A stretch of DNA of 64,000 nt from Candidatus Frackibacter sp. WG13 (GTDB lineage Bacteria; Bacillota; Halanaerobiia; Halobacteroidales; Acetohalobiaceae). Position numbers and translations under genes: made by a program. Shown piece after piece: positions 25,823-34,417 of the stretch (positions are counted from its first letter, which is position 1; each line of letters opens with the position of its first letter). The notes under the pieces were generated by a model, which saw only the letters and a program-made list of their open reading frames with translations, was not told the origin of the DNA and ran no database searches. The DNA lies in contig NZ_FOTT01000012.1 of NCBI RefSeq assembly GCF_900114655.1, positions 1-64,000 of the forward strand. The letters are read 5' to 3'.

Positions 25823-26905
25823 ATGATTAAAAAGAAGAAAAAGTTAGTTGCGGTATTACTAGCATTAGGATTATTAGCAACTTTAGTAGTTGGTTGTAAT
25901 AGTTCTACGAAGAGCAGTAGTAAAAAGATTGATGAGAGTGAAGCAGTAGCTAAAGTAAATGGGGAATTAATTTCTAAAGCGAAGTTTGAGAAGAATTTAC
26001 AGCAGATTAAAGCTCAATATAAGGAACGATATGGGCTAGATTTTTCTAATAAAAAGTCTGCTGGAATGTTAGCTTCAATTAAGAAAAGATTATTAGACCA
26101 AATGATTCAAGAAAAAATCTTAATGCAGAAAGCTACTGAGAAAGGTGTAAAAGTTACTGAAAAAGATATTAAAGATAGATTGAATCAAATTAAGGCTCAG
26201 TATAAGACTGAAGACCTTAAGAAGAAACTTAAAGCAGCAGGTATTACACTTGAAGACGTTAAAGATAATATTAAGAAGAATTTAATAGTTAAAAAATTAG
26301 GAAATGAATTAACTAAAGATATTAAAGTGACTGACCAAGAGTTAAAAGATTACTTTAATAAGAATAAAGAAAAGTTTGTTCAGCCGGCTAAGGTGAAAGC
26401 TAGTCATATCTTAGTAGATACTAAGAAGAAAGCTGAAAAGATTAAAGCTAAGCTTGATTCTGGAGCTGATTTTGCTAAATTAGCTAAAGAAAATTCTACA
26501 GGCCCAAGTAAAAATAAAGGTGGTAATTTAGGATACTTTAGTAAAGGTCAGATGGTTCCTGCTTTTGAAAAAGTAGCTTTTAATCTTAAAGCAGGTGAAA
26601 TAAGTGATCCAGTTAAGACTAAATATGGTTATCATATTATTAAAGTAACTGATAAGAAGGAAGGTAAAAAGCTTAAATTTGCTGATGTTAAGAGTATGAT
26701 TAAAGATTCATTCGTTAGTCGTAAAAAACAGAAAGTATTACAGGATTATTTGAAGAAATCATATAATGAAAGTGATATCAAAGAATTGATTGAGATTAAA
26801 GTTCCTAAAGGCAAGACAAATCCACATGCTGGTGGGGGAAATAATAATGGAAAGAGCAACCCACATGCAGGATTAGATATGAAGAAGAAAGACTCAACAA
26901 AATAA
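25823..26905 (+). CDS. Parvulin-type peptidyl-prolyl isomerase lipoprotein (PrsA/SurA-like)
   Basis: A 360-residue lipoprotein. The signal peptide has lipobox VVGC with Cys25. A SurA-N-like helical chaperone region spans about 40-180, and one parvulin domain spans about 190-285 (VKASHILVDTKKKAE, GGNLGYFSKGQMVPAFE, TKYGYHIIKV). It would help fold exported proteins outside the inner membrane. The C-terminal tail is unusual: it holds two NPHAG units around an Asn/Gly-rich linker and a Lys/Asp-rich end. It is a single gene with a strong terminator. Confidence 0.92.
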   Translation: MIKKKKKLVAVLLALGLLATLVVGCNSSTKSSSKKIDESEAVAKVNGELISKAKFEKNLQQIKAQYKERYGLDFSNKKSAGMLASIKKRLLDQMIQEKILMQKATEKGVKVTEKDIKDRLNQIKAQYKTEDLKKKLKAAGITLEDVKDNIKKNLIVKKLGNELTKDIKVTDQELKDYFNKNKEKFVQPAKVKASHILVDTKKKAEKIKAKLDSGADFAKLAKENSTGPSKNKGGNLGYFSKGQMVPAFEKVAFNLKAGEISDPVKTKYGYHIIKVTDKKEGKKLKFADVKSMIKDSFVSRKKQKVLQDYLKKSYNESDIKELIEIKVPKGKTNPHAGGGNNNGKSNPHAGLDMKKKDSTK

Positions 26906-26942
26906 GATTTAAACGAGTAATCAGGTTTATCAGGTTAAAATC

Positions 26943-26978
26943 AATGCCTCTAATTTCCAGTAGGAGATTAGAGGCATT
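26943..26978 (+). terminator. Terminator after the parvulin lipoprotein gene
   Basis: A 12-bp perfect stem AATGCCTCTAAT/ATTAGAGGCATT with a 12-nt loop, followed within a few bases by a run of T residues. Confidence 0.88.
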
Positions 26979-27104
26979 AATTATTTTTTTGCAGGAATTC
27001 ACTCCTTCTATGTCGAAGCATTAGAAGTAGATGATAATAAGTTTAGATTCTGTTAACTTGTTAATAATTGAACGATATTTATTCTAATTTAAGGAGGAAT
27101 TTAG

Positions 27105-27776
27105 ATGTTGAAGGTTTTACTTAAAGGTGGACCAACTATGATTCCATTATTAATCTGTTCGGTGTTAAGTTTAGCAATTATAATTGAGAGATATTATTAT
27201 TTTCGCAAGCAGGACAATAATAATTTTAGACTGTTTAAAAAGATTGAGTTATTACTTTCAAATGGTAAGGTCTCTAAAGCTAAAAATGAGGCTAAGCAAG
27301 CTAATGGTCCAATAGCAGCTATGTTTTTAAGTGGATTAGAAAATTATGGGGAGAATAGGCAGACTTTAAAAGAATATATTCAGGCAACTGGTCAAGATCA
27401 GGTTAAAGCTATGGAGAAAAGATTAAGGATTTTAGACTTTATTGTTACTGTGGCTCCGTTATTAGGTTTATTAGGAACTGTAATAGGAATTATAAATAGT
27501 TTTAATATTTTGGCGGGAGCACAGGGAATAGCAGCACCTAGTGCTTTGAGCATGGGAATTGCGGAAGCATTGATTAGTACTGCTACGGGATTAATAGTTG
27601 CGATCCCATCTATGTTATTCTATACATATTTAGATAGTAAGGTAGAAGAGAAAGTTAATGAGATGAATCAATGGTCAACTAAATTAATTGAACTTTTATC
27701 TGAAGATAATAATGATTTCAAAAGAAGTCAAAGTGGTAACATCAGGGGTGAACGATATGTTTCACAGAAGTACTAG
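27105..27776 (+). CDS. exbB: ExbB/TolQ/MotA-family proton channel
   Basis: A 223-residue membrane protein with the three-helix ExbB plan: an N-terminal helix (about 10-30, MIPLLICSVLSLAIIIERYYYF), then two helices at about 110-135 (TVAPLLGLLGTVIGIINSF) and 155-185. With ExbD it uses the proton gradient to drive TonB. AAGGAGG precedes the ATG. exbD overlaps its end by 20 nt, which implies translational coupling. Confidence 0.92.
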   Translation: MLKVLLKGGPTMIPLLICSVLSLAIIIERYYYFRKQDNNNFRLFKKIELLLSNGKVSKAKNEAKQANGPIAAMFLSGLENYGENRQTLKEYIQATGQDQVKAMEKRLRILDFIVTVAPLLGLLGTVIGIINSFNILAGAQGIAAPSALSMGIAEALISTATGLIVAIPSMLFYTYLDSKVEEKVNEMNQWSTKLIELLSEDNNDFKRSQSGNIRGERYVSQKY

Positions 27777-28167
27777 AAAGAAGAGTAATATTCAGATTTT
27801 ACCTATGATCGATGTTATCTTCTTCTTGTTAGTATTTTTTATGCTATTTACTACATTTAAGACTACCCCTACAGGATTAGATATTAACCTACCAAAAGCT
27901 AAAACTGTTAATCAACAGAAACAAGAACAATTAATCGTTAATCTATCATCAAAAGGGCATATTTATTTAAATGATAAATTACTGACTAAGGCTGGTTTAA
28001 AAGATAAGATTGCTACAAAAATTAAAGAAGACCCAGCAACAGTAGTAATTATTAAAGCTGATAGAGAAGTAGTATATAATGAAGTGGTTGAGGTTATGGA
28101 TGTTGCTCGCCAGGTTGGTGCTTATAAATTAGCTCTAGCAGCAGATGATGAAATCAAGAAGCAATAA
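27757..28167 (+). CDS. exbD: ExbD/TolR-family biopolymer transport protein
   Basis: A 136-residue protein with one membrane segment (about 16-38, IDVIFFLLVFFMLFTTF) that carries the conserved Asp of the proton path, followed by a periplasmic domain ending in QVGAYKLALAA. The start is ATG 27757, with AGGGGTGA just upstream inside exbB; earlier in-frame starts would add residues unlike the family. It works with ExbB. Confidence 0.92.
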   Translation: MFHRSTRKKSNIQILPMIDVIFFLLVFFMLFTTFKTTPTGLDINLPKAKTVNQQKQEQLIVNLSSKGHIYLNDKLLTKAGLKDKIATKIKEDPATVVIIKADREVVYNEVVEVMDVARQVGAYKLALAADDEIKKQ

Positions 28168-28191
28168 CCAAAATTTAAGGTGGTTGGTTTA

Positions 28192-29130
28192 ATGAAAAGG
28201 TATATTTTGATTTCTTTGTTAATTCATATTTTGATACTAGCTTTCTTTCCTAGTGTTTATCAAGCAAAGCCTGGCTTCAAGGTTTCTCCATTAGAACAAC
28301 CAGGAGTAATAAGGTATGTTGAACTAGAAAAGAATGACCCTAACGTGATTAAAAAAATAGATTCTAAAGATAGTACTAAGAAGAATAAGAAACATGAAAA
28401 TGATAAGAAAGAAGAGGAAAAGGAAGAGAAAAAGAAGCAGAAGGAAGAAAAGAAACAAGAGAAACAAGAGAAACAAGAGGAGAAGGCTAAAACTAGTAAT
28501 AAAAAAGAACCGAAAGAAAAAACTAATATAGATGAGCAAAAGGTTGCTAAGCAAGAAGACGTTAATCAGAATGAATCCAAGTTAGAAAAGAACAATTCTA
28601 AATCTAAAACTTCTTCGGATGTATTGGATAGTCAAAAGGGTAAAGAGACGATAGAAGTTAGCAAGGATAAGGTAAATAAGCAAAGAGAAACTAATGATAA
28701 AGCAGATTCTAATCGAAATAAATCAGAATCTAAAAATCAACAGAGCAATACTGAGAAAGCAGATAATAAATCAGGTCAAGCTAATAATAAAGATACAGAT
28801 GATAATAGTAAAGAAGAATCAAAACCACAGAAGAAGACTCCACAGATGATGGTTGCTAAGAAGTTAGTACCTGTTTATCCTAAAAATGCAGCTAATCAGA
28901 ATGTAGAAGGAACTGTTAAGCTAAGAGTTGATGTGAGTGCAACAGGAAAGATTATGGATATTAGAATTCTTAAATCTTCAGGAAATAGTAGTTTAGATGG
29001 AGTAGCTAAATTAACAGTAGAGAGAGGTTGGAACTTTCATACGGCTATCAATAGTTATTCAGTCTTCTTAACTATAAATTTCCAGGCAGGAGAGAATGTA
29101 AAGGTTCAATTTAATAAGCTTGATTTATAA
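28192..29130 (+). CDS. tonB: TonB-like energy transducer
   Basis: A 312-residue protein with an N-terminal membrane anchor (about 4-24) and a very long, extremely charged Lys/Glu/Gln/Asn linker (about 55-215) in place of the usual Pro-rich rod. A C-terminal TonB domain (about 225-312) carries YPKNAANQNVEGTVKLRVDVSATGKI and ILKSSGNSSLDGVA. It links ExbB/ExbD to outer-membrane receptors, so it implies an outer membrane. The start is ATG 28192, with AAGGTGG before it. Low-complexity codon use in the linker reflects its composition rather than transfer. Confidence 0.9.
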   Translation: MKRYILISLLIHILILAFFPSVYQAKPGFKVSPLEQPGVIRYVELEKNDPNVIKKIDSKDSTKKNKKHENDKKEEEKEEKKKQKEEKKQEKQEKQEEKAKTSNKKEPKEKTNIDEQKVAKQEDVNQNESKLEKNNSKSKTSSDVLDSQKGKETIEVSKDKVNKQRETNDKADSNRNKSESKNQQSNTEKADNKSGQANNKDTDDNSKEESKPQKKTPQMMVAKKLVPVYPKNAANQNVEGTVKLRVDVSATGKIMDIRILKSSGNSSLDGVAKLTVERGWNFHTAINSYSVFLTINFQAGENVKVQFNKLDL

Positions 29131-29160
29131 TAATTAAGCAAATTAAGAGGTGACTAAAGT

Positions 29161-31164
29161 ATGAGACAAAAGAAACTGGGAATAATACTTATATTAATAT
29201 CAATATTATTCCTAAGTAATATTAGTTATGCAGCAATTGATAAAAATGGCAATTTGCAGATTAAGAATAATTATATTTCAATTATTGTTAATCAAGATAA
29301 AGAGAATAATGGCAGATTTGCTGTTGATGTTACCGGAGGTAATCCAGTTCGTAATAGTGATAATGGTAAACCTTTAATTTATGGAAGACCTAAACCATGG
29401 ACTTCTTATACAACGATAAAGATTGATGGAGAAAATTATATTTTTGGGGGTAAAACGGAGAAACGGGCTGGACAATTTGGGAAGTATGGTACACAAGTAA
29501 AGGCTCCTTACATAACCGACCAAGGTGGTATTGAAACTGTTTATAAGTATGGTGATATAACTGTAATTCAGAGTTTAAGTTTTGTTAAGAGTAATACTAC
29601 TGGTCTACCAGATACTGCTCAGATCAAGTATAAGATTAAAAATAATGGTAAGCAGCGTCATAAAGTTGGGTTGCGAGTTATGTTAGATACCATGTTAGGT
29701 ACTAATGATGGTGCGCCTTTTAGAATTGGAGCTAATTCAGTTATTAGTGATAAAGTATATACTAAGAATGAATTGCCAGTTTTTTGGCAAGCGTTTGACC
29801 AGTTAACTAATCCCCATGTAACTGCTCAAGGAACAGTTAGAGGTAACCAGGTAACTGCACCTGATAAGCTTTATTTTGCAGACTGGGGTAGTCTAGCTGA
29901 TGGTGTATGGAACTTTGATTATAATCCTGGAGAGAAATTTATGCGTAAAGGTGAGTTTCAACTAGATAGTGCTTTGGCTCTCTTTTGGGAACCGAACTCT
30001 ATACCTCCTGGACAGAGTAGAACTTATATTACTAATTATGGATTAGGTGGAATTACGATTGTACCAGGAATCTTATCCTTAGGCGTTAGTTCACCAGCAG
30101 AAGTAGTCTTGGATAAACAGACGAAATCATTTCCAGTTGTTGCATATATCCAAAACACTGCAGAAATCAAGGCTAAAGAAGTAGTGGCTAAGATCGAATT
30201 GCCACCAGAACTAACTTTAGCAGAGGGAGAAAATCGAGATAAAAAATTAGGTAATTTAAAACCTAGTTCAACTGGACAGGTAGTATGGGAAGTAGTTCCT
30301 AAGGAAGGAACAGGAGAAGGATTAAAGTATACTGTAAAAGTAATTGCTGATAATACTGATGATAATTCGGTTGATAGGTCAGTTAAGGTTGTTGGGCCGC
30401 CGAAATTAGAGCTATCAGTATTAGGTCCTAAGGAATTAAAGGTAAAAGATAAAATTTTAAATCCAAATCCATTTAAGGTAGTAGCTAATATAAAGAATAG
30501 TGGAGCGTCTATGGCTTATGACCCTACGGTTTCTATAATTTTACCACCAGGATTAAAGTTAGTTAATGGTGAGAAAAAAGTAAAGTATTTAGGTTATTTA
30601 GAAGCGAAAGAAGAGTTAGAGATTCCTTGGCAGGTTGAAGCTACTGGAATTAATGGTGAATTGCCTTACGCTATTAAATTAAATTCAATTAATACTACTT
30701 CAAAATCGAAGTTAAATTTTTTAACCGTACCTAAATTAGAACCGGTAATCTATTTAGAGGCGCAGAATAGAGATGTTGAAGTAGGGAATTATTTAAAAGT
30801 AATCTTTAGAGCAGCTAATATTAAAGATTTTTATAGATTTCATTCTAAACTAAAGTATGACACAGATAATTTAGAAGCTGTTTATGTTTCAAGAGGAACA
30901 TTATTTGTTGAAGGAAATAGATTATTAAATTGGCAACAGCCATCAATAGATAACCAAAAAGGATTGATTACTTTAGCTGGTAACTTAGATAAGGAACGAA
31001 ATACTTCTGATACTATTGCTGTAATGTATTTTAAAGTGAAGAAGGCCGGAGCAGCTAACTTTAAATTAAATGAGTTATCGGTAAAGAATGAAGCGGGTAA
31101 TGAAGTTGATTATAATAGTCAAGGTTTAGACTTGGTAATTAAAGGTGGAGAAGAATATGATTAA
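29161..31164 (+). CDS. Large secreted protein with CARDB/DUF11-like and cohesin-like domains
   Basis: A 667-residue exported protein with a signal peptide ending near SYAA (24-25). Residues about 30-290 form a beta-rich domain I do not recognise (with GGNPVRN and RVMLDTMLGTNDGAPF). Two Ig-like domains at about 300-410 and 415-525 (PPELTLAEGENRDKKLGNL, LPPGLKLVNGEKKVKYLGYL) resemble CARDB/DUF11 repeats. The last 140 residues (EAQNRDVEVGNYLKVIFRAAN, YDTDNLEAVYVSRGTLF, ITLAGNL) resemble a cohesin domain. There is no anchor at the C-terminus. It sits 30 nt after tonB, so it is probably part of the same unit and may act at the cell surface. Confidence 0.72.
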   Translation: MRQKKLGIILILISILFLSNISYAAIDKNGNLQIKNNYISIIVNQDKENNGRFAVDVTGGNPVRNSDNGKPLIYGRPKPWTSYTTIKIDGENYIFGGKTEKRAGQFGKYGTQVKAPYITDQGGIETVYKYGDITVIQSLSFVKSNTTGLPDTAQIKYKIKNNGKQRHKVGLRVMLDTMLGTNDGAPFRIGANSVISDKVYTKNELPVFWQAFDQLTNPHVTAQGTVRGNQVTAPDKLYFADWGSLADGVWNFDYNPGEKFMRKGEFQLDSALALFWEPNSIPPGQSRTYITNYGLGGITIVPGILSLGVSSPAEVVLDKQTKSFPVVAYIQNTAEIKAKEVVAKIELPPELTLAEGENRDKKLGNLKPSSTGQVVWEVVPKEGTGEGLKYTVKVIADNTDDNSVDRSVKVVGPPKLELSVLGPKELKVKDKILNPNPFKVVANIKNSGASMAYDPTVSIILPPGLKLVNGEKKVKYLGYLEAKEELEIPWQVEATGINGELPYAIKLNSINTTSKSKLNFLTVPKLEPVIYLEAQNRDVEVGNYLKVIFRAANIKDFYRFHSKLKYDTDNLEAVYVSRGTLFVEGNRLLNWQQPSIDNQKGLITLAGNLDKERNTSDTIAVMYFKVKKAGAANFKLNELSVKNEAGNEVDYNSQGLDLVIKGGEEYD

Positions 31165-31186
31165 TAAAGAAGGAGATGAAATAAGA

Positions 31187-31846
31187 ATGAAGAGGTTAAT
31201 TAGTACATTAATTGTTATAAGCATGATTTTAACTTTTACTCTTCCAGCCTTAGCAGTAGAAAAGATTAAAGATGTCCCTAAGAGTCATTGGGCATATCAA
31301 GATGTCAAAAAATTAGTAGATAATGGATTAATGTCTTTATATGAGGATAATACGTTTAAAGGTGAAAAGAAAGTTAATAGGTATCAATTAGCTGAAGTTG
31401 TAGCTAAGATTTTAGTGGCTATTGACCAAGAAAAGGTTAACGCTTCTAAAAGTGATATTAAAACTTTACGTAAACTGTCTACTGAATTTAGGACTGAGTT
31501 AGTAGAATTAAATCAACAAACAGATATTTTTAATAAAAGGATTAAAAAGTTGGAAGAAAAGAATAAGATTATTAAGGAAGATTTAGTTAGTACCAAAGGA
31601 GAATTAATGGAAGTTAGAAAAGAAGTTGATAAAATAATAGAAGATATTAGGGTAGAGATTGAAAATAATCTCAACGCTAGATTAAATAGAATAGAAAGAC
31701 AGAATCAAAATTTAAGCAATAGAGTAACAGCATTAGAAGAAAAATTAGCAGATACTAAAGCCGAAAATTCTGGATTACAAAATAAAGTGAAGAATTGGAA
31801 ATTTGCTCTAATTGGAGTAGCAGCCTTATTAATTAGTAGTCAATAA
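31187..31846 (+). CDS. Exported SLH-domain coiled-coil protein
   Basis: A 219-residue protein with a signal peptide (cleavage near PALA), one S-layer-homology domain (about 25-85, DVPKSHWAYQDVKKLVDNGLM, RYQLAEVVAKIL), about 110 residues of coiled coil, and a short hydrophobic helix at the C-terminus. In diderm Firmicutes, SLH proteins such as OmpM tie the outer membrane to peptidoglycan. This one has the SLH and spacer but no beta-barrel, so a tether or periplasmic spacer role is inferred. The start is ATG 31187, with AGGAGATG before it; ATGs at 31145 and 31157 would disrupt the signal peptide. Confidence 0.78.
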   Translation: MKRLISTLIVISMILTFTLPALAVEKIKDVPKSHWAYQDVKKLVDNGLMSLYEDNTFKGEKKVNRYQLAEVVAKILVAIDQEKVNASKSDIKTLRKLSTEFRTELVELNQQTDIFNKRIKKLEEKNKIIKEDLVSTKGELMEVRKEVDKIIEDIRVEIENNLNARLNRIERQNQNLSNRVTALEEKLADTKAENSGLQNKVKNWKFALIGVAALLISSQ

Positions 31847-31940
31847 TTAACTAATGCTTTTGTGTAATTGAATTAAGTTATTTAGTTTAAAAGTTTTTAA
31901 TCTTTAGATACAATATAAAAATCTATAGGAGGGAATAAGT

Positions 31941-32354
31941 GTGGAACAGACGTTTTTTATGATTAAACCAGATGGAGTAAAAAGAAATTTAGTTGGAAAG
32001 GTGGTTAGTAGAGTTGAAGAGAGAGGTTTAAATATTAAAGCTATGAAGATGTTACAGATTTCTGATGAATTAGCTAAAGAACATTACGCTGAACATGTTG
32101 ATAAACCTTTCTTTCCAGATTTAAAAGAATTTATTACTTCTGGACCAGTAGTAGCTATGGTAGTAGAAGGAGCACAAGCAATTAAGACTGTTAGAAATAT
32201 GATGGGAGCTACTGATCCATTTGAAGCAAAGCCAGGTACTATTAGAGGAGATTATGCATTAATTATTGATGAGAATGTTGTACATGGTTCTGATTCACAA
32301 GAAAGTGCAGAAAGAGAGATCAACTTATTCTTTACAGAAGACGAATTAGTATAA
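31941..32354 (+). CDS. ndk: Nucleoside diphosphate kinase
   Basis: A 137-residue enzyme of standard length with [15 protein letters not shown] at the start, [10 protein letters not shown] and the catalytic His in [16 protein letters not shown]. It moves phosphate between nucleoside di- and triphosphates through phosphohistidine. The start is GTG 31941, with AGGAGGGAA upstream. sleB follows after 31 nt. Confidence 0.97.
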   Translation: MEQTFFMIKPDGVKRNLVGKVVSRVEERGLNIKAMKMLQISDELAKEHYAEHVDKPFFPDLKEFITSGPVVAMVVEGAQAIKTVRNMMGATDPFEAKPGTIRGDYALIIDENVVHGSDSQESAEREINLFFTEDELV

Positions 32355-32385
32355 AATCTTAATTCGGAAAAAGGAGTAATTATCT

Positions 32386-32985
32386 ATGAATAAACTACAG
32401 CAATTATTTAATATAAAAGTCTTAATATTCACTTTAGTATTTACTTTAATATTTCCGTATTTATCTGTGATATTGCCAGTTGCCAATAATTCAACTGCTT
32501 ATGCTGCAGAGCTTACTAATAAGGATGCTTATAAAGGAGTAGCACTATTCTTATTACTTACTTTAATAACTAAATATGCTGATGGAAAAGAAAGCGTTGA
32601 AAGAGGACAAGTTGAGACAGGAGAAATTGCAGATAGTGAATTAAGGATGCTAGCTAAAGTTATTCATGCTGAAGCAAGAGGAGAACCATATGAAGGACAA
32701 GTTGCAGTAGGAGCTGTAGTTTTAAATCGTGTAGAAAACTCCGGATTTCCTAATACTATCCGTGGTGTTGTCTATCAAAAAGGACAATTTACTTCAGTAA
32801 AGAATGGTCAGATTAATTTAAAGCCGAACAAGACTGCATATAAAGCAGCTAAAGAAGCTTTAAATGGTAGAGACCCATCTAAAGGGGCAATATATTTTTA
32901 TAACCCTAAGAAAGCTAAGACATTATGGTGGTTATCTACTAGGGAAACCACAGTTAAGATAGCAAACCATACGTTTGCTAAGTAA
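32386..32985 (+). CDS. SleB/CwlJ-type cell-wall hydrolase
   Basis: A 199-residue exported protein with an N-terminal signal/membrane segment (about 12-35). The SleB-like hydrolase domain (about 82-199) carries LAKVIHAEARGEPYEGQVAVGAVVLNRV with the catalytic Glu, KGQFTSV and GAIYFYNP. Family enzymes are germination-specific transglycosylase-type cortex hydrolases or vegetative wall hydrolases. There is no separate peptidoglycan-binding repeat as in B. subtilis SleB, so a vegetative role is also possible. A terminator follows. Confidence 0.9.
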   Translation: MNKLQQLFNIKVLIFTLVFTLIFPYLSVILPVANNSTAYAAELTNKDAYKGVALFLLLTLITKYADGKESVERGQVETGEIADSELRMLAKVIHAEARGEPYEGQVAVGAVVLNRVENSGFPNTIRGVVYQKGQFTSVKNGQINLKPNKTAYKAAKEALNGRDPSKGAIYFYNPKKAKTLWWLSTRETTVKIANHTFAK

Positions 32986-32991
32986 GAAATT

Positions 32992-33030
32992 AAGACCTCT
33001 AACATTTAATTATTAAATGTTAGAGGTCTT
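32992..33030 (+). terminator. Terminator after the SleB-type gene
   Basis: A 17-bp perfect stem (AAGACCTCTAACATTTA and its complement) with a 5-nt loop, then TTTATTT. Confidence 0.94.
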
Positions 33031-33064
33031 TTATTTAATTTTATAATTAAATTTGCTAAAGTAG

Positions 33065-33093
33065 TTGACATTAAGAATAGAGTATGTTATATT
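33065..33093 (+). promoter_or_regulatory. his operon promoter
   Basis: -35 TTGACA (33065-33070), 17-nt spacer, -10 TATATT (33088-33093). The leader to hisZ is only about 45 nt, too short for a T-box or attenuator, so control must come from an operator protein, feedback, or elsewhere. Confidence 0.85.
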
Positions 33094-33142
33094 TTAGTAT
33101 ATCATTACTTTAATGTGTTAAACTAATAAAGAGGTGAACAAA

Positions 33143-34405
33143 ATGGAAAAAGAATTAAGTTTTACTAAAATGCAGACACCTAATGGAACTAAAGATTATT
33201 TACCTCTAGATGCTAAGAAGAAGCGATATTTAGAGAATAAGATTAACTCTATTTTTACTAATTGGGGTTATGATGAGGTTGTAACGCCAACTTTTGAGTT
33301 TTTTGCCGCTCTATCAGTTGGCACTGGAGCTAAATTGCAAGAAAAGATGTATAAATTCTTTGATCGTGATGGTCATATACTAGCCTTGAGACCAGAAATG
33401 ACAGCACCGATTGCTAGATTAGTAGCAAATCGAATGAAAGAAGTACCAAGACCATTACGGCTATCTTACCAAGCTAATGTCTTTAGGTATGAAGCAACTC
33501 AGGCTGGAAGACAGAGAGAATTCTATCAAGCAGGTATTGAGTTAATTGGAGCTAAAGATTCTTTAGCTGATGCTGAAATTATAGCGATTGCTGTGCAAAT
33601 TTTAAAGAGTGTAGGTTTAGAGAATTTTTATATTGATATTGGACAAATAGATTACTTTATAGGTCTCATGGAAGAACTCGAATTAGATAGTGAAGCAAAG
33701 GGGAAGTTACGAAAGGTATTAGCAAATAAGGATTTTGTAGCATTAAAAGAATTAATAGCTAATGCAGATTTAACAGAGGTTCAGAAAGAGAGTATACTTG
33801 TATTACCTGAGTTAAGAGGTGGAAAAGAGATTTTAAATAAAGCTAGAAAGTTCATTAATAATCAGAAATCTGAAGCGGCTTTAGATAATCTAGATGATAT
33901 ATACCAAAACTTGGAAAATACAGGAGTGGCAGAATATATTCATCTAGACCTTAGTATAAATCGAGGTCTTGATTATTATACTGGAATGGTTTTTGAAGGA
34001 TATACACAAGATTTAGGGTTTACTATCTGTGGCGGAGGACGTTATGATAACTTACTTGAACAGTTTGGAACTGAGAGTCCAGCTACTGGTTTTGCAGTAG
34101 GAATAGATAGGTTATTACTCTCATTAGAGAATCAAAATATTCAGCTGCCAATTCAAGAAGAAAGAATATTTCTCTGTTATGAAGAGAACAAAAAAGAAGA
34201 AACAATTAATCTTGCTACAAAACTAAGAGCAAATGAAAAAGCAGTAGTTTTAGAGGTAGAAGAATGTAGTATAGATGAGAGTATCAAGTATGCAAGAGAA
34301 AAGAACTTTAATCAAGTTCTTTACTTAGGTTCAGAAGATAAAGTAGATAATTATCAATACTCTGTTGAAGAGATATTAGGTATAGAAGTTATTAAAATCA
34401 GCTAG
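33143..34405 (+). CDS. hisZ: ATP phosphoribosyltransferase regulatory subunit HisZ
   Basis: A 420-residue HisRS-like protein (TPNGTKDYLPLDA, RPEMTAPIAR, YQANVFRYE, INRGLDYYTGMVFEGY). HisZ is a catalytically inactive paralogue of histidyl-tRNA synthetase that completes the short form of HisG. The operon position directly before a short hisG, rather than next to aspS, makes HisZ the right call over HisS. The start is ATG 33143 after GAGGTGA. It is the first gene of hisZGDBHAF-hisIE. Confidence 0.93.
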   Translation: MEKELSFTKMQTPNGTKDYLPLDAKKKRYLENKINSIFTNWGYDEVVTPTFEFFAALSVGTGAKLQEKMYKFFDRDGHILALRPEMTAPIARLVANRMKEVPRPLRLSYQANVFRYEATQAGRQREFYQAGIELIGAKDSLADAEIIAIAVQILKSVGLENFYIDIGQIDYFIGLMEELELDSEAKGKLRKVLANKDFVALKELIANADLTEVQKESILVLPELRGGKEILNKARKFINNQKSEAALDNLDDIYQNLENTGVAEYIHLDLSINRGLDYYTGMVFEGYTQDLGFTICGGGRYDNLLEQFGTESPATGFAVGIDRLLLSLENQNIQLPIQEERIFLCYEENKKEETINLATKLRANEKAVVLEVEECSIDESIKYAREKNFNQVLYLGSEDKVDNYQYSVEEILGIEVIKIS

Positions 34406-34417
34406 GAGGTTTTATAG

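Noticed and set aside
27688-27756. N-terminal extension of ExbD
   Set aside because: The upstream frame is the out-of-frame end of exbB. The family start and ribosome site are at 27757.
28324-28554. Minus-strand Leu/Phe-rich frame opposite the TonB linker
   Set aside because: It is the mirror of a Lys/Glu-rich low-complexity region, with no ribosome site.
1553-33030. Shared AAGACCTCTA core in the terminators at 1553 and 32992
   Set aside because: Only two copies with different remaining arms. It is most likely chance in strong terminators rather than a mobile repeat.
32992-33142. T-box or attenuator for the his operon
   Set aside because: The promoter lies about 45 nt before hisZ and there is no room for a specifier stem or antiterminator.
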